A stretch of 64,000 nt of DNA from Sediminibacterium sp. (GCA_017537025.1 JAFWCB010000006.1:124001-188000); one strand, 5' to 3'; positions 1 through 9,801 are shown, counted from the first letter of the stretch. Translations and numbers: made by a program. The notes: a model not told the origin generated them from the letters alone.

Positions 1-434
1 GAGAACGTAATACCTGGATCGTAAGCAACCGTAAATTGAATGATTATGCCTTAAATCATCGCCCTTCGATCGTTGATATTTTCCCAACCTTAGCTAATTT
101 TTTACATGTTTCCATCCCGGATTCTGTAGCTACAGAATTAGATGGGGTTTCATTGCTAGGTAAAGTATCTGTTATAAAACCGGAAGTAAATATCTTCAGA
201 AACAAAGCCGATATTACTTGGCAAACCATCGATCAAACAGGAGAAGTTACTATTGGGATATCAACCACTAATAATAAAAAGAAGGGTGGGACAGACAATT
301 ACTTTTGGTTGGGTTCTGTGCCCGCATCTCAAAGATTTTGCACCCTAAATATTGACCAATATCCTTCAAAATTTTATAAAATAGTTATCAAAGGAAAATA
401 TAACACGATCAATAAATGGTACTTAAAAGAATAG
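1..434 (+). CDS. Sulfatase/alkaline-phosphatase-superfamily protein, C-terminal part (5' truncated by window edge)
   Basis: The reading frame is open at the left edge, so only the last ~144 residues are seen. The stretch SIVDIFPTLANFLHVSIP followed by ELDGVSLLG resembles the C-terminal end of sulfatase/alkaline-phosphatase-like catalytic domains, where such a phrase follows the metal site. About 85 further residues, rich in beta-prone sequence (W, T, I, Y), look like a small accessory domain. The catalytic residues would lie upstream of the window, so the substrate (sulfate ester, phosphate ester or phosphonate) cannot be judged. It converges on the cupin gene with a 22-base gap and no clear terminator. 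Confidence 0.6.
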   Translation, partial: ERNTWIVSNRKLNDYALNHRPSIVDIFPTLANFLHVSIPDSVATELDGVSLLGKVSVIKPEVNIFRNKADITWQTIDQTGEVTIGISTTNNKKKGGTDNYFWLGSVPASQRFCTLNIDQYPSKFYKIVIKGKYNTINKWYLKE

Positions 435-456
435 CGATCCGGTATTACTCAAGTAT

Positions 457-798
457 CTAAATTAGTACTCCTCCCTTGGCTACATAATCCTCTCTTCTGG
501 GTGTGAACACATCCAGCAAAAAACAGTCCGTAATGGCCAATCCACTGTGTGGTGTGTTCGACGGGATAACGAATACTTGTCCGGCTACAAGCCTATAGGG
601 CTTTCCGTCTACAGTAAGTTCAAATTCCCCGCTTATTACATAGGATACTTGCTCATGTACATGATGATGTACGGGTAAATGGGCACCGGCAACAACAGTA
701 ACATGCGAATATGTTGCCGACTGAGTATGTATAAACTGAGCGGTATACCCTTCGATAAGTCCCGATTTGGGCAATTCTTCTATTTTATAGAGAGGCAT
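457..798 (-). CDS. Small single-domain cupin protein
   Basis: A 113-residue protein that is essentially one cupin beta-barrel. The metal-binding motif is visible as HLPVHHHVHEQVSYVISGEFE (cupin motif 1, His-rich with the Glu), and motif 2 is near VFVIPSNTPHSG. Cupins of this size bind a divalent metal and serve as small dioxygenases, isomerases or ligand-binding proteins; nothing here shows which. It stands alone between a convergent sulfatase-like gene and a divergent DUF3817 gene. The start MPLYKIEELP is the only sensible one. The family is confident, the function unknown. Confidence 0.85.
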   Translation of the reverse strand: MPLYKIEELPKSGLIEGYTAQFIHTQSATYSHVTVVAGAHLPVHHHVHEQVSYVISGEFELTVDGKPYRLVAGQVFVIPSNTPHSGLAITDCFLLDVFTPRREDYVAKGGVLI

Positions 799-927
799 AA
801 ATTTATTTTTATGAAGTTACTATGCAAATAAACGCCTATTTATAATAATTAGCAGAAACTTCATAAACGCATCCGCTTAAAATTGCCGTTTCTATTATTT
901 TGGCAATAGATTTGTTGAATCCTAATT

Positions 928-1230
928 ATGCGTAAACTAATCGATAGTACAATGGGTCGCTTAAGACTAATCGGCTTCGCCGAGGGTGTTTCACTTTTGG
1001 TTTTGCTGGTTATTGCCATGCCATTAAAATATTGGGCCGGTAATCCAATACCTGTAAAGATTTGGAGCTGGATATATCTTATCCTCTGTTTGCAATATCT
1101 CTACCAGGCCTACACTGCTAAAGAAGAATATAATTGGCCTTATACAAGGCTTTTTATAGCTTTCTTGGCTGCTATTTTGCCTTTTGGCACTTTTATTTTC
1201 GATATCTGGTTAAAGAAACAAAACGTATAG
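928..1230 (+). CDS. DUF3817 integral membrane protein
   Basis: A 100-residue membrane protein with three hydrophobic segments (about residues 18-35, 43-63 and 72-93). The opening GRLRLIGFAEGVSLLVLL is the characteristic start of DUF3817 proteins, and the size matches the family. No enzymatic motif is visible and the role is unknown. It is followed after 41 bases by the bifunctional nuclease gene on the same strand, so the two may be co-transcribed. Confidence 0.8.
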   Translation: MRKLIDSTMGRLRLIGFAEGVSLLVLLVIAMPLKYWAGNPIPVKIWSWIYLILCLQYLYQAYTAKEEYNWPYTRLFIAFLAAILPFGTFIFDIWLKKQNV

Positions 1231-1271
1231 CCATTTATTTTGCCCTTTTTTGAGTTATTTTCGCGGGTAAT

Positions 1272-1856
1272 ATGAAGAAGATTGAACTCGAAATTGTGGC
1301 CCTCTCTCATAGCATTACTCAAACCCATTCTTATGCTGTGGTATTGGGTGAAATAAATGGACTCCGTCGCTTACCTATTGTGATAGGTGGTTTTGAAGCA
1401 CAGGCGATAGCCGTTGCCTTAGAACACATGCAACCCAGCAGACCACTCACTCACGATTTAATGAAGAACTTCATGAATGCCTTTGCAGTAGAGCTGCAAG
1501 AAATTATTATCAGCGATTTACAGGAAGGTATTTTCTATTCTAAATTAGTATGTTATACAGAAAATGATACTGTGGAAATAGACAGTAGAACAAGTGATGC
1601 ATTAGCCCTAGCGGTTCGTTTCGGATGCCCTATCTACACGTATGAAAATATCTTGGAAAACGCAGGTATCATGATGGATGATGGTAATCCTAAAAAGAAG
1701 GAAGCAGTAGGCGGTGTTGAGGAAACGGGTGCCCCAAGAGAGGACTTAAGTGCCATGAACATTGAAGAGCTAAATAACTTACTTAATGAAGTATTAGAAC
1801 AGGAAGATTATATACGCGCCATTGCTATTAGAGATGAATTGAATAAAAGGAAATGA
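1272..1856 (+). CDS. Bifunctional nuclease (BFN/DUF151) domain protein with C-terminal UVR motif
   Basis: Residues 1-130 form a BFN (DUF151) domain, recognisable from LPIVIGGFEAQAIA, LTHDLMKN and DSRTSDALALAVRFGCPIY. Residues ~155-194 (NIEELNNLLNEVLEQEDYIRAIAIRDEL) match the UVR helical motif of UvrB/UvrC, which mediates protein-protein contact in excision repair. BFN-family proteins have been reported to have DNase/RNase activity; the activity here is inferred. The BFN-UVR arrangement is common in Bacteroidota. The stop codon overlaps the ispE start (ATGA), implying translational coupling. Confidence 0.85.
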   Translation: MKKIELEIVALSHSITQTHSYAVVLGEINGLRRLPIVIGGFEAQAIAVALEHMQPSRPLTHDLMKNFMNAFAVELQEIIISDLQEGIFYSKLVCYTENDTVEIDSRTSDALALAVRFGCPIYTYENILENAGIMMDDGNPKKKEAVGGVEETGAPREDLSAMNIEELNNLLNEVLEQEDYIRAIAIRDELNKRK

Positions 1857-2713
1857 TCGCTTTCCCAAATTGCAAGATAAACCTAGGGTTACACATTACT
1901 GAAAAACGCCAAGACGGCTATCATAATCTTCAAACTATTTTTTACCCGGTTCCATGGTGTGATATTGTAGAAATTATCAATCTGAAATCTTCAATCTATA
2001 ATCAAAAAAATGATTCATCTGATTTCAGATTTCAGATTGAAGATTCCAGATTCAAAGCCTCAGGTATTCCTGTACCGGGAGATCCAAGGAACAATCTCTG
2101 CATCAGAGCATGGGAGCTCTTAAAAAAAGATTACCCGCAACTCCCTTCCGTTTATATACATCTTCATAAAATAATTCCGATGGGAGCCGGATTAGGAGGC
2201 GGATCTTCAGATGGTGCATGTGTACTAAAGACACTGAATGAACAATTCACATTGAACCTTAATGCAGAGCAAATAAATAGATATGCCCTGGCACTAGGAA
2301 GCGACTGTCCGTTTTTTATGGAAAACAAACCATCTTACGCAACCGGCAGAGGAGAAATATTAGAGCCTGTTGCATTAGATCTAAGCAATTATAAGATAGT
2401 GTTTATTAACGCGGGTATACATATCAGTACCAAATGGGCTTTTGAAAATATACAACCACAACAACCGCAAAAAGATTTACGCGAGGTCATTGCTTTGCCG
2501 ATAACGGAATGGAAACATACACTGTGTAACGATTTTGAAGCACCGGTAATAGCTGCTAATCCACAAATAGGCGAAATCAAAGAAGCCTTATATGCTGATG
2601 GTGCGCTATATACCAGTATGACCGGCAGTGGAAGTACTATTTTTGGAATATACCCAAAGTATCAATCAATTAATCTTAATTTCCCATCAACTTATCTGGT
2701 AAAAACTGTATAA
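1853..2713 (+). CDS. ispE: 4-diphosphocytidyl-2-C-methyl-D-erythritol kinase, with an unusual in-frame repeat insertion
   Basis: GHMP kinase of the MEP isoprenoid pathway, phosphorylating the 2-hydroxyl of CDP-methylerythritol with ATP. Visible motifs: N-terminal CKINLGLHITEKRQDGYHNLQT, the ATP loop IPMGAGLGGGSSDGA, and the C-terminal MTGSGSTIFGIY motif. At 286 residues it is near family length. Residues ~43-70 are atypical: they are encoded by two facing sets of 7-base repeats (1979-2055) and replace the short strand or loop normally found before GDPRNNLCIRAWELLKK. The catalytic motifs are intact, so the enzyme is probably functional. It overlaps the preceding gene by 4 bases. Confidence 0.95.
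   Translation: MIAFPNCKINLGLHITEKRQDGYHNLQTIFYPVPWCDIVEIINLKSSIYNQKNDSSDFRFQIEDSRFKASGIPVPGDPRNNLCIRAWELLKKDYPQLPSVYIHLHKIIPMGAGLGGGSSDGACVLKTLNEQFTLNLNAEQINRYALALGSDCPFFMENKPSYATGRGEILEPVALDLSNYKIVFINAGIHISTKWAFENIQPQQPQKDLREVIALPITEWKHTLCNDFEAPVIAANPQIGEIKEALYADGALYTSMTGSGSTIFGIYPKYQSINLNFPSTYLVKTV
1979..2055. repeat. Heptameric inverted repeat inserted in the ispE coding region
   Basis: The left part reads as 7-base units AATCTGA, AATCTTC, AATCTAT (1979-1999). The right part reads as GATTTCA, GATTTCA, GATTGAA, GATTCCA, GATTCAA (2021-2055). The AATC core of the left units is the reverse complement of the GATT core of the right ones. The 19-base arms (AATCTGAAATCTTCAATCT and its complement) match at 18 of 19 positions, so the mRNA could form a long hairpin. 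The unit is shared with the gltB-gltD spacer. Confidence 0.85.
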
Positions 2714-2748
2714 CTCGCTATAGCTAAAAATTATTTAACTCAAAACCA

Positions 2749-4263
2749 ATGATAAAAAAAACTACGTCAACCCTTTCTTTTGGTATCGCTATTATTTTGT
2801 CGCTGTTCAATGCTTCTATTTGTTTTGCTCAAAATAGTATGACTGCAAAACAATCTTCCAATAAAGAAGCGATGCTTGGCTATGAGAAATATTTTGAGGA
2901 GAACAAAGAAAAACATTTAAAGGAATTTATTGAATTAGTATCCATTCCCAGTATCTCATCCATGCCTTCGCATAAAGCTGATGTAAAAAAAGCAGCAGCA
3001 TGGATCGTAAAAAAATTACAATCCATTGGCATGTCTACCGCAATGGAGATACCATCTGCAGGCAATCCTTTTGTATTTGGCAGTTGGGATAAAGCTCCGG
3101 GCAAACCTACCGTTTTAATTTATGCGCATTATGATATTCAACCTGTAAAAGAATCAGAATGGGATTATCCTCCTTTTAAACCGGTGATAGTGGAAGGAAA
3201 AATATTGGGCCGCGGAGCGAGCGATGATAAAAGTGGAGTCATGATATCTATATGGGCTATTGAAGCCATGCTCAAAAAAGATGGTAAACTTCCCGTTAAT
3301 GTAAAATTTCTGTTTGAAGGAGAAGAAGAAATAGGTAGCACTCATTTTCATGATTTTATCGCTGCTAACAAAGAACTACTGAAAGCGGATTATGCATTGA
3401 ATGCAGATGGCGGACAAGCAAGCGATACGGATCCTTCTATTGTAATGAGCTTAAGAGGAGCTATTACCATGGAGTTTAGTGTTAAAACAGCCAATATCGA
3501 CGGGCACTCCGGAGAATATGGTGGTAAAACGCCTAATTCAGCCGTTATTTTATCACAAATTATTAGTTCATTTTATACAAAAGAAGGAAATGTGGCAGTT
3601 GCAGGATTTTATGATAAAGTGATACCCCTGACTGTCGCAGAAAAAACAAAGCTGAAACAAGTTCCCTACAACCCTGCCAAAGACATGAAATTTTTAGGAA
3701 CTACAGCAGAGGTAGGTGATACAAACTATTTACCACTGGAAAGAATTTGGTACAGACCAACATTAGAGATAACGGGCATCCAGGGCGGTTATACAGCTCC
3801 GGAGGGAAGTTCTAATATTATTCCTAGCAATGCTTTTGCAAGAATCACATGCAGATTAGTGAGTAATCAGGATGGATTTGAAATAATCGACTTGATCAAA
3901 AAACATATTGCTAAAAATACACCTCCCGGTGCAAGTATTATCTACAAACCATTGACCGGAGGCTTTGCACGACCGATGAAATTTCCATCCGATACAAAAG
4001 CATTTAGGTATGTGTCTAACGCTTTAGTAAACTATTATGGTAAAGAACCTCTTCAAAACGCTACAGGCGGAAGTGTGGGTGCCTTAGTAGAAATAAAAGA
4101 ACAATTAGGTATTTATGCGTATTCACTAGGGTTTCAGCAGCCGGATGAAAAATGGCATGGTGCAAATGAGTTTCTACGTGTTTCAAGTATTCGAAAAGGA
4201 CAAATGATATACTGCTATTACTTACAACAGTTGGGTAATGAAGAAGCAAAATTAGTCAAGTAA
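2749..4263 (+). CDS. Secreted M20 family metallopeptidase (dipeptidase)
   Basis: A 504-residue zinc peptidase with an N-terminal signal peptide (hydrophobic core to about residue 27, ending ICFAQ). The di-zinc ligands of the M20 family are visible: His and Asp in IYAHYDIQPV, the bridging Asp in GRGASDDKSG, the catalytic Glu pair in EGEEEIGS, Asp in NADGGQA and the last His in KWHGANEFL. A lid domain separates the two halves. It probably cleaves dipeptides or amidated amino acids in the periplasm. The next small membrane protein gene follows after 16 bases. Confidence 0.9.
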   Translation: MIKKTTSTLSFGIAIILSLFNASICFAQNSMTAKQSSNKEAMLGYEKYFEENKEKHLKEFIELVSIPSISSMPSHKADVKKAAAWIVKKLQSIGMSTAMEIPSAGNPFVFGSWDKAPGKPTVLIYAHYDIQPVKESEWDYPPFKPVIVEGKILGRGASDDKSGVMISIWAIEAMLKKDGKLPVNVKFLFEGEEEIGSTHFHDFIAANKELLKADYALNADGGQASDTDPSIVMSLRGAITMEFSVKTANIDGHSGEYGGKTPNSAVILSQIISSFYTKEGNVAVAGFYDKVIPLTVAEKTKLKQVPYNPAKDMKFLGTTAEVGDTNYLPLERIWYRPTLEITGIQGGYTAPEGSSNIIPSNAFARITCRLVSNQDGFEIIDLIKKHIAKNTPPGASIIYKPLTGGFARPMKFPSDTKAFRYVSNALVNYYGKEPLQNATGGSVGALVEIKEQLGIYAYSLGFQQPDEKWHGANEFLRVSSIRKGQMIYCYYLQQLGNEEAKLVK

Positions 4264-4279
4264 AAAGTACCTTAATCAT

Positions 4280-5065
4280 ATGGAAGTACATCACCACACA
4301 CATCATCCTAAAAAATGGACAGAATATTTCTGGGAATTTTTTATGCTCTTCCTTGCCGTATTCTGTGGCTACTTAGCGGAATACCAATTAGAACACAAAA
4401 TTGAAAGAGATCGTGTAAAAAAATATATGCACGATATGGTAGAGAATTTAAAATATGATATCGAAAGGATAAATAGAAATACGCCAAGGAATAAAGAAGT
4501 AAAAATCGATTGTGATTCACTTAGGAATGAAATTAAAAAAGCGATTGATGGACAAATAAACCATAGTAAGTTATATTATTACTATTATAAAAAACCGGGA
4601 TCTGGACTAGTAACTTTTAATAGAGCCGCAATTACCCAGCTTAAAAATTCCGGACAATTACGTTTAGTAAAGAACGATTCACTTCTCAAAAAAATACTGG
4701 ATTACTATGAGCGTTTAATATATGCTACTGATGTATTCCGAGACCTAGAGGGAAAAGAACTCGAAAATCTAGTCCAAATTTCAAATGAGATCTTTAGTAC
4801 TACCTCACTCAAATTTCTAGATACTATTTCAGATACAATAAGCCCGTTTGGGGCTATTGATTTTAAAAACGATCTCCCAAAAATACTAAATAACAAAGAG
4901 CTCAAGTTATTAAGTAGTGATAAAATTACACTAGAAAAATTCCATAACTCATTGTTATCATTTGAATTAGCATTAGTAAACTACAATCGCTTTTTATACT
5001 ATTCACGCACAAGTGCAAAAGATTTAATTATACAAATCAATAAAGAGTATCATTTTGAGGATTAA
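4280..5065 (+). CDS. Hypothetical single-pass membrane protein with His-rich N-terminus
   Basis: A 261-residue protein starting MEVHHHTHHPKKWTEYFWEF, followed by one membrane helix (about residues 19-38, FMLFLAVFCGYLAEYQ) and a long charged, probably helical domain. This plan (a short HHH stretch, a PKKW-like basic patch, one helix, then a conserved ERDRVKKYM-like segment) recurs in Bacteroidota proteins without assigned function. It was recognised from memory only. It probably shares a transcript with the preceding peptidase. No catalytic motif was found. Confidence 0.6.
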   Translation: MEVHHHTHHPKKWTEYFWEFFMLFLAVFCGYLAEYQLEHKIERDRVKKYMHDMVENLKYDIERINRNTPRNKEVKIDCDSLRNEIKKAIDGQINHSKLYYYYYKKPGSGLVTFNRAAITQLKNSGQLRLVKNDSLLKKILDYYERLIYATDVFRDLEGKELENLVQISNEIFSTTSLKFLDTISDTISPFGAIDFKNDLPKILNNKELKLLSSDKITLEKFHNSLLSFELALVNYNRFLYYSRTSAKDLIIQINKEYHFED

Positions 5066-5146
5066 GACTTTAATTGAAATTTATTTTAAATATTTTTTAA
5101 TATAAATCACATTTTATTAGATTATTTCTAAATTATAGTCGATAAC

Positions 5147-5163
5147 TTGGAATCTTATTCCAA
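5147..5163. promoter_or_regulatory. Palindrome upstream of gltB (candidate operator)
   Basis: TTGGAAT-CTT-ATTCCAA is a perfect inverted repeat with 7-base arms and a 3-base centre, lying 67 bases before the gltB start in a 164-base AT-rich spacer. The shape fits a dimeric regulator binding site. No regulator is identified, and chance occurrence cannot be excluded. Confidence 0.35.
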
Positions 5164-5229
5164 ATTTCCTTTCTTTTCTATAACTTCCGTGAGATTGCCT
5201 GCCATTTTGTTCACCCTTAAACGGATAAC

Positions 5230-8200
5230 ATGTTTTATTCCCGTTACGATGGAGGCTTGTACGACCCTGCTTTTGAGCATGATGCTTGCGGTATTGGCTT
5301 TGTAGCTAATATAAAAGGACATAAATCACATCAACATATTAGCGATGCACTTACCGTGCTTGAAAATATGGAACATCGTGGTGCCTGCGGTTGCGAAAAT
5401 AATACCGGCGATGGCGCCGGTATCTTGCTTCAAATTCCACATGAATTCTTTTTCGATGAATGTATTAAACTAGGTGTGCATTTACCTAAGCCGGGTAAAT
5501 ATGGTGTGGGTATGATCTTCTTCCCAAAATCCATTTCACTGCGAGAGGAGTGTAGAGATATCTTTAATCGCGCCGCTGAAAAAATAGGTTTAGAAGTATT
5601 AGCATATCGTAAAGTACCTGTTAATAAGGAAAATATCGGAGCCTCTGCCCTATCTGTTGAGCCATGTATAGAACAGGTGTTTATTGGTTCTTCAGATTAT
5701 ATTACCGATACCCTCGCTTTCGAAAGAAAATTATTTATTCTTCGCAATTATGCTTCACATACCATTAATAACACCATTCGTAAAGATGATATAGGATTTT
5801 ATTTTTCGTCTTTATCCGCTAAGATTATTATCTATAAAGGGCAACTAACCAGCTTGCAGGTACGCGAATACTTTCCCGATCTCAGTGATAAAAGAATGGT
5901 ATCAGCTTTTGGACTAGTACATTCTCGATTTGCTACCAATACCTTCCCTTCCTGGAAACTCGCTCAGCCATTTCGATATATGGCACATAATGGCGAGATC
6001 AACACTCTACAGGGAAATCTCAACTGGTTACGTTCAAGTGAACAGGGATTTACTACTCCGTATTTTTCTAAGGAAGAATTAGATATGATTCTCCCTATTG
6101 TTTCAGGTGTTCAATCCGATTCCGCATGCCTAGATAATATGATTGAACTGCTTACACTTACAGGGAGATCTTTACCACATGTAATGATGATGCTTATCCC
6201 CGAAGCTTGGGATGGGAATGCCGAAATGGATCCCATTAAAAAAGCATTCTATGAATACCACGCTTGTATGGTTGAGCCCTGGGATGGCCCTGCTTCTATT
6301 TCTTTTACAGATGGTAATATTATCGGTGCTACTTTAGACCGAAACGGATTACGCCCTTCTCGCTATACGGTTACTCACGACGATCGTGTTATTATGGCTT
6401 CCGAAACAGGTGTGCTACCTATTGATCCTGCCAATGTAAAATCAAAAGGTCGTTTACAACCGGGCAAAATGTTTGTAGTAGATATGACGGAAGGGCGAAT
6501 CATTAGTGATGATGAACTCAAAAAACAAATTTGCGCACAACAACCTTATGGCGAATGGTTGAATAAATATAAAATTCGTTTAGAAGAATTACCGGAGCCC
6601 AGGGTGCTATTCACACATTTAGAACACGATCAGGTTTTTAAATATCAAAAAGCATTCGGCTACTCAACGGAAGACCTTGATACCATTATTGCACCTATGG
6701 CACTTGAGGGTAAAGAACCCATCGGATCTATGGGTACAGACACACCACTGGCTGTACTAAGTGAACAACCGCAACATCTAAGTGCTTATTTCAAACAATT
6801 ATTTGCACAAGTAACTAACCCACCTATCGATCCCATTCGGGAACGGATGGTTATGTCGCTCGCAACTTTTGCAGGCAGCAATGGGAATTTATTAATCGAA
6901 GATCCTTTAGCATGCCATAGTGTAGCGTTGAAGCATCCCGTACTCAACAATCATGAACTTGAAAAAATCAGAAGCATTGATACCGGTATTTTTCAAGCTA
7001 AAACCTTACAAACTTATTTCCGTGCAGACGGTAAACCCGGTTCTCTAAAAGCCGGACTTGATCGTTTATGCAGATATGCAGTAGATGCGGTAATGGATGG
7101 GTTTGAAGTGATTATTCTTTCTGATCGCGCCATCGATTCCGATCATGCACCTATTCCTACTTTACTGGCAACAGCAGCTGTACATCATCATTTGATAAAA
7201 AAAGGTTATCGCGGACAAGTAGGCATTATCGTTGAAGCAGGTGATGTATGGGAAGTTCATCATTTCGCTTGCTTAATCGGTTTTGGAGCCACTGCCATCA
7301 ATCCATACCTAGCACTTTCTTCTATTCGCGACATGAAATTAACCGGTAAACTTCAAACCGATCTAGACCCGGAACAACTCAAGAAAAACTATGTAAAAGC
7401 AGTTTGTGACGGACTACTAAAAGTGTTCTCTAAAATGGGGATCTCTACACTGCAATCTTACCAAGGAGCACAAATTTTTGAAATTATAGGTATTAATAAA
7501 AATGTAGTTGACACCTATTTCACCGGAACCACTTCTCGCATTGAAGGAATGGGATTAGATGAGATTGCAAAGGAAACTTTAGCAAAACATTTCTTCTCCT
7601 TTAGCAAAAAAGATAAAGCTATCGATCGCTTACCCGTTGGCGGAGTATATCAATGGAAGCGCAAAGGTGAATTCCATTTATTCAATCCACAAACCATCCA
7701 TTTATTACAAGAAGCTACGCGTAAAAATGATTATAGCACTTTCAAAAAATATTCAACACTCATCAATGATCAAAGCGAAAAAGCGTGTACGCTGAGAAGT
7801 CAGTTTGAATTCGTGCAACAACGCCCCTCCATTCCTATTGAAGAAGTAGAGCCTGCAACAAATATTTATAAACGCTTTGCCACGGGCGCCATGAGTTTTG
7901 GTTCCATTTCTTGGGAAGCCCATACTACGCTTGCTATAGCTATGAATCGATTAGGTGGTAAAAGCAATACAGGCGAAGGTGGTGAAGATGAACAACGTTA
8001 TAATCCTTTACCGAACGGCGATTCTATGCGCTCCGCTATTAAACAAGTGGCATCCGCTCGCTTTGGTGTAACCTCCTTATATCTTACCGAAGCCGATGAA
8101 TTGCAAATAAAAATGGCACAGGGTGCTAAGCCCGGTGAAGGCGGACAATTACCCGGACATAAAGTTGACGAATGGATTGGTAAAACGCGCCATGCTACAC

Positions 8201-9765
8201 CGGGCGTGGGTTTGATATCTCCCCCACCACATCATGATATTTATTCTATTGAAGATTTAGCACAATTAATTTTTGATTTAAAAAATGCTAATCGCGCAGC
8301 ACGTATCAATGTTAAGCTCGTATCAAAAGCAGGTGTTGGAACCATTGCTGCAGGTGTTGCGAAAGCAAAAGCAGATGTGATTTTAATTTCAGGCCATGAT
8401 GGTGGCACAGGCGCCTCTCCTATAAGTTCTATTAAACACGCAGGCTTGCCCTGGGAATTAGGATTGGCAGAAACACATCAAACACTAGTAAAAAATAAAT
8501 TGAGAAGCAGGGTTGTAGTACAAGCAGATGGACAAATGAAAACCGGAAAAGATATTGCCATTGCTACTTTATTAGGTGCAGAAGAATGGGGCGTAGCAAC
8601 AGCTGCGCTAATAGTAGAAGGTTGTATTATGATGCGTAAATGCCATATGAATACTTGTCCGGTTGGAGTGGCCACACAAGATGAAAACTTGCGTAAAAGA
8701 TTTACCGGTGATGCCGATCATGTAGTGCATTTCTTCCAATTCATCACACAGGAATTAAGAGAGATCATGGCAGAATTAGGTTTTAGAACTATTGAGGAAA
8801 TGGTAGGGCAAGCCAATTGCTTACAACAAAAAGAAAACACAACACATTGGAAATACAGCAAGCTCGATTTATCTAAAATTATTTTCTATGAGCCTGAATC
8901 CTCTAGTACAGGGCTTTATAAGCAAGAAGAACAAGATCATGGATTAGCTGAAGTATTAGATTGGAAATTATTACATGCTGCTAAATCTGCTATTGATAAG
9001 CAAGAAAAAGTGCAAGTGAGTTGTGCTATAAAGAATACAGATCGTACTACAGGCACCATTGTATCAAATGAAATTACAAAGAAATATAAAGCTGCCGGAT
9101 TACCGCCGGATACCATTCATTTTAAATTCACCGGAACGGCCGGACAAAGTTTCGGTGCTTTCAATACAAAAGGTATTACACTGGAATTGGAAGGTGATGC
9201 GAACGATTATTTTGGAAAGGGATTGAGTGGTGCTACATTAATTGTATATCCCTCTGCCCATGCAAATTTTATTCCTGAAGAAAATAGTATCATAGGTAAT
9301 GTGGCATTATATGGTGCAACTTCAGGCGAAGCCTATATCAGAGGAAAAGCAGGAGAGCGTTTTGCTGTTCGTAATTCAGGAGCCACTGTTGTTGCAGAAG
9401 GTGTAGGCGATCATGGTTGCGAATATATGACCGGTGGAGTAGCTATCATTTTAGGCGATACCGGCAGAAATTTCGCGGCAGGTATGAGTGGAGGCATTGC
9501 CTATGTATATGACCTTCAAAAAACATTTGCCCAAAAATGTAATAAGGAAATGGTTGAATTAGATCCGCTTGATCAGGATGATACCAAACTATTATACGAA
9601 CTCATTGAAAAGCACGCGAAACATACAGGAAGTACAGTTGCAAAATTTATATTGGCAGATTTTGAGAACCAACTGCACCATTTTGTAAAAGTATTCCCCA
9701 GTGATTATAAGAAAGTACTTCAAAAAAATAAACAGACTTCTCCTGCCCTAGGCAGTTCAAAATAA
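5230..9765 (+). CDS. gltB: Glutamate synthase large subunit
   Basis: This 1511-residue protein has the full length and domain order of bacterial GltB. It begins with an Ntn-type glutamine amidotransferase domain whose nucleophile should be Cys20 (HDACGIGF), implying a 19-residue propeptide. A central domain, the FMN-binding synthase domain (GAMSFGSISWEAH; GEGGEDEQRY; GQLPGHKVDEWIG; SGHDGGTGASP) and the GXGXG beta-helix domain follow. The 3Fe-4S cysteines are in CIMMRKCHMNTCPVG. It transfers the glutamine amide to 2-oxoglutarate, making two glutamates. It is followed by gltD, with the ammonium transporter downstream. Confidence 0.98.
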   Translation: MFYSRYDGGLYDPAFEHDACGIGFVANIKGHKSHQHISDALTVLENMEHRGACGCENNTGDGAGILLQIPHEFFFDECIKLGVHLPKPGKYGVGMIFFPKSISLREECRDIFNRAAEKIGLEVLAYRKVPVNKENIGASALSVEPCIEQVFIGSSDYITDTLAFERKLFILRNYASHTINNTIRKDDIGFYFSSLSAKIIIYKGQLTSLQVREYFPDLSDKRMVSAFGLVHSRFATNTFPSWKLAQPFRYMAHNGEINTLQGNLNWLRSSEQGFTTPYFSKEELDMILPIVSGVQSDSACLDNMIELLTLTGRSLPHVMMMLIPEAWDGNAEMDPIKKAFYEYHACMVEPWDGPASISFTDGNIIGATLDRNGLRPSRYTVTHDDRVIMASETGVLPIDPANVKSKGRLQPGKMFVVDMTEGRIISDDELKKQICAQQPYGEWLNKYKIRLEELPEPRVLFTHLEHDQVFKYQKAFGYSTEDLDTIIAPMALEGKEPIGSMGTDTPLAVLSEQPQHLSAYFKQLFAQVTNPPIDPIRERMVMSLATFAGSNGNLLIEDPLACHSVALKHPVLNNHELEKIRSIDTGIFQAKTLQTYFRADGKPGSLKAGLDRLCRYAVDAVMDGFEVIILSDRAIDSDHAPIPTLLATAAVHHHLIKKGYRGQVGIIVEAGDVWEVHHFACLIGFGATAINPYLALSSIRDMKLTGKLQTDLDPEQLKKNYVKAVCDGLLKVFSKMGISTLQSYQGAQIFEIIGINKNVVDTYFTGTTSRIEGMGLDEIAKETLAKHFFSFSKKDKAIDRLPVGGVYQWKRKGEFHLFNPQTIHLLQEATRKNDYSTFKKYSTLINDQSEKACTLRSQFEFVQQRPSIPIEEVEPATNIYKRFATGAMSFGSISWEAHTTLAIAMNRLGGKSNTGEGGEDEQRYNPLPNGDSMRSAIKQVASARFGVTSLYLTEADELQIKMAQGAKPGEGGQLPGHKVDEWIGKTRHATPGVGLISPPPHHDIYSIEDLAQLIFDLKNANRAARINVKLVSKAGVGTIAAGVAKAKADVILISGHDGGTGASPISSIKHAGLPWELGLAETHQTLVKNKLRSRVVVQADGQMKTGKDIAIATLLGAEEWGVATAALIVEGCIMMRKCHMNTCPVGVATQDENLRKRFTGDADHVVHFFQFITQELREIMAELGFRTIEEMVGQANCLQQKENTTHWKYSKLDLSKIIFYEPESSSTGLYKQEEQDHGLAEVLDWKLLHAAKSAIDKQEKVQVSCAIKNTDRTTGTIVSNEITKKYKAAGLPPDTIHFKFTGTAGQSFGAFNTKGITLELEGDANDYFGKGLSGATLIVYPSAHANFIPEENSIIGNVALYGATSGEAYIRGKAGERFAVRNSGATVVAEGVGDHGCEYMTGGVAIILGDTGRNFAAGMSGGIAYVYDLQKTFAQKCNKEMVELDPLDQDDTKLLYELIEKHAKHTGSTVAKFILADFENQLHHFVKVFPSDYKKVLQKNKQTSPALGSSK

Positions 9766-9770
9766 AATAT

Positions 9771-9798
9771 AGATTGAAGATTTAAAATTGAAGATTTA
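9771..9798 (+). repeat. Four tandem 7-base repeats in the gltB-gltD spacer
   Basis: The spacer consists of AGATTGA, AGATTTA, AAATTGA and AGATTTA in perfect 7-base register, ending three bases before the gltD ATG at 9802. The GATT core matches the right half of the element inside ispE. Confidence 0.85.
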
Positions 9799-9801
9799 AA
9801 T

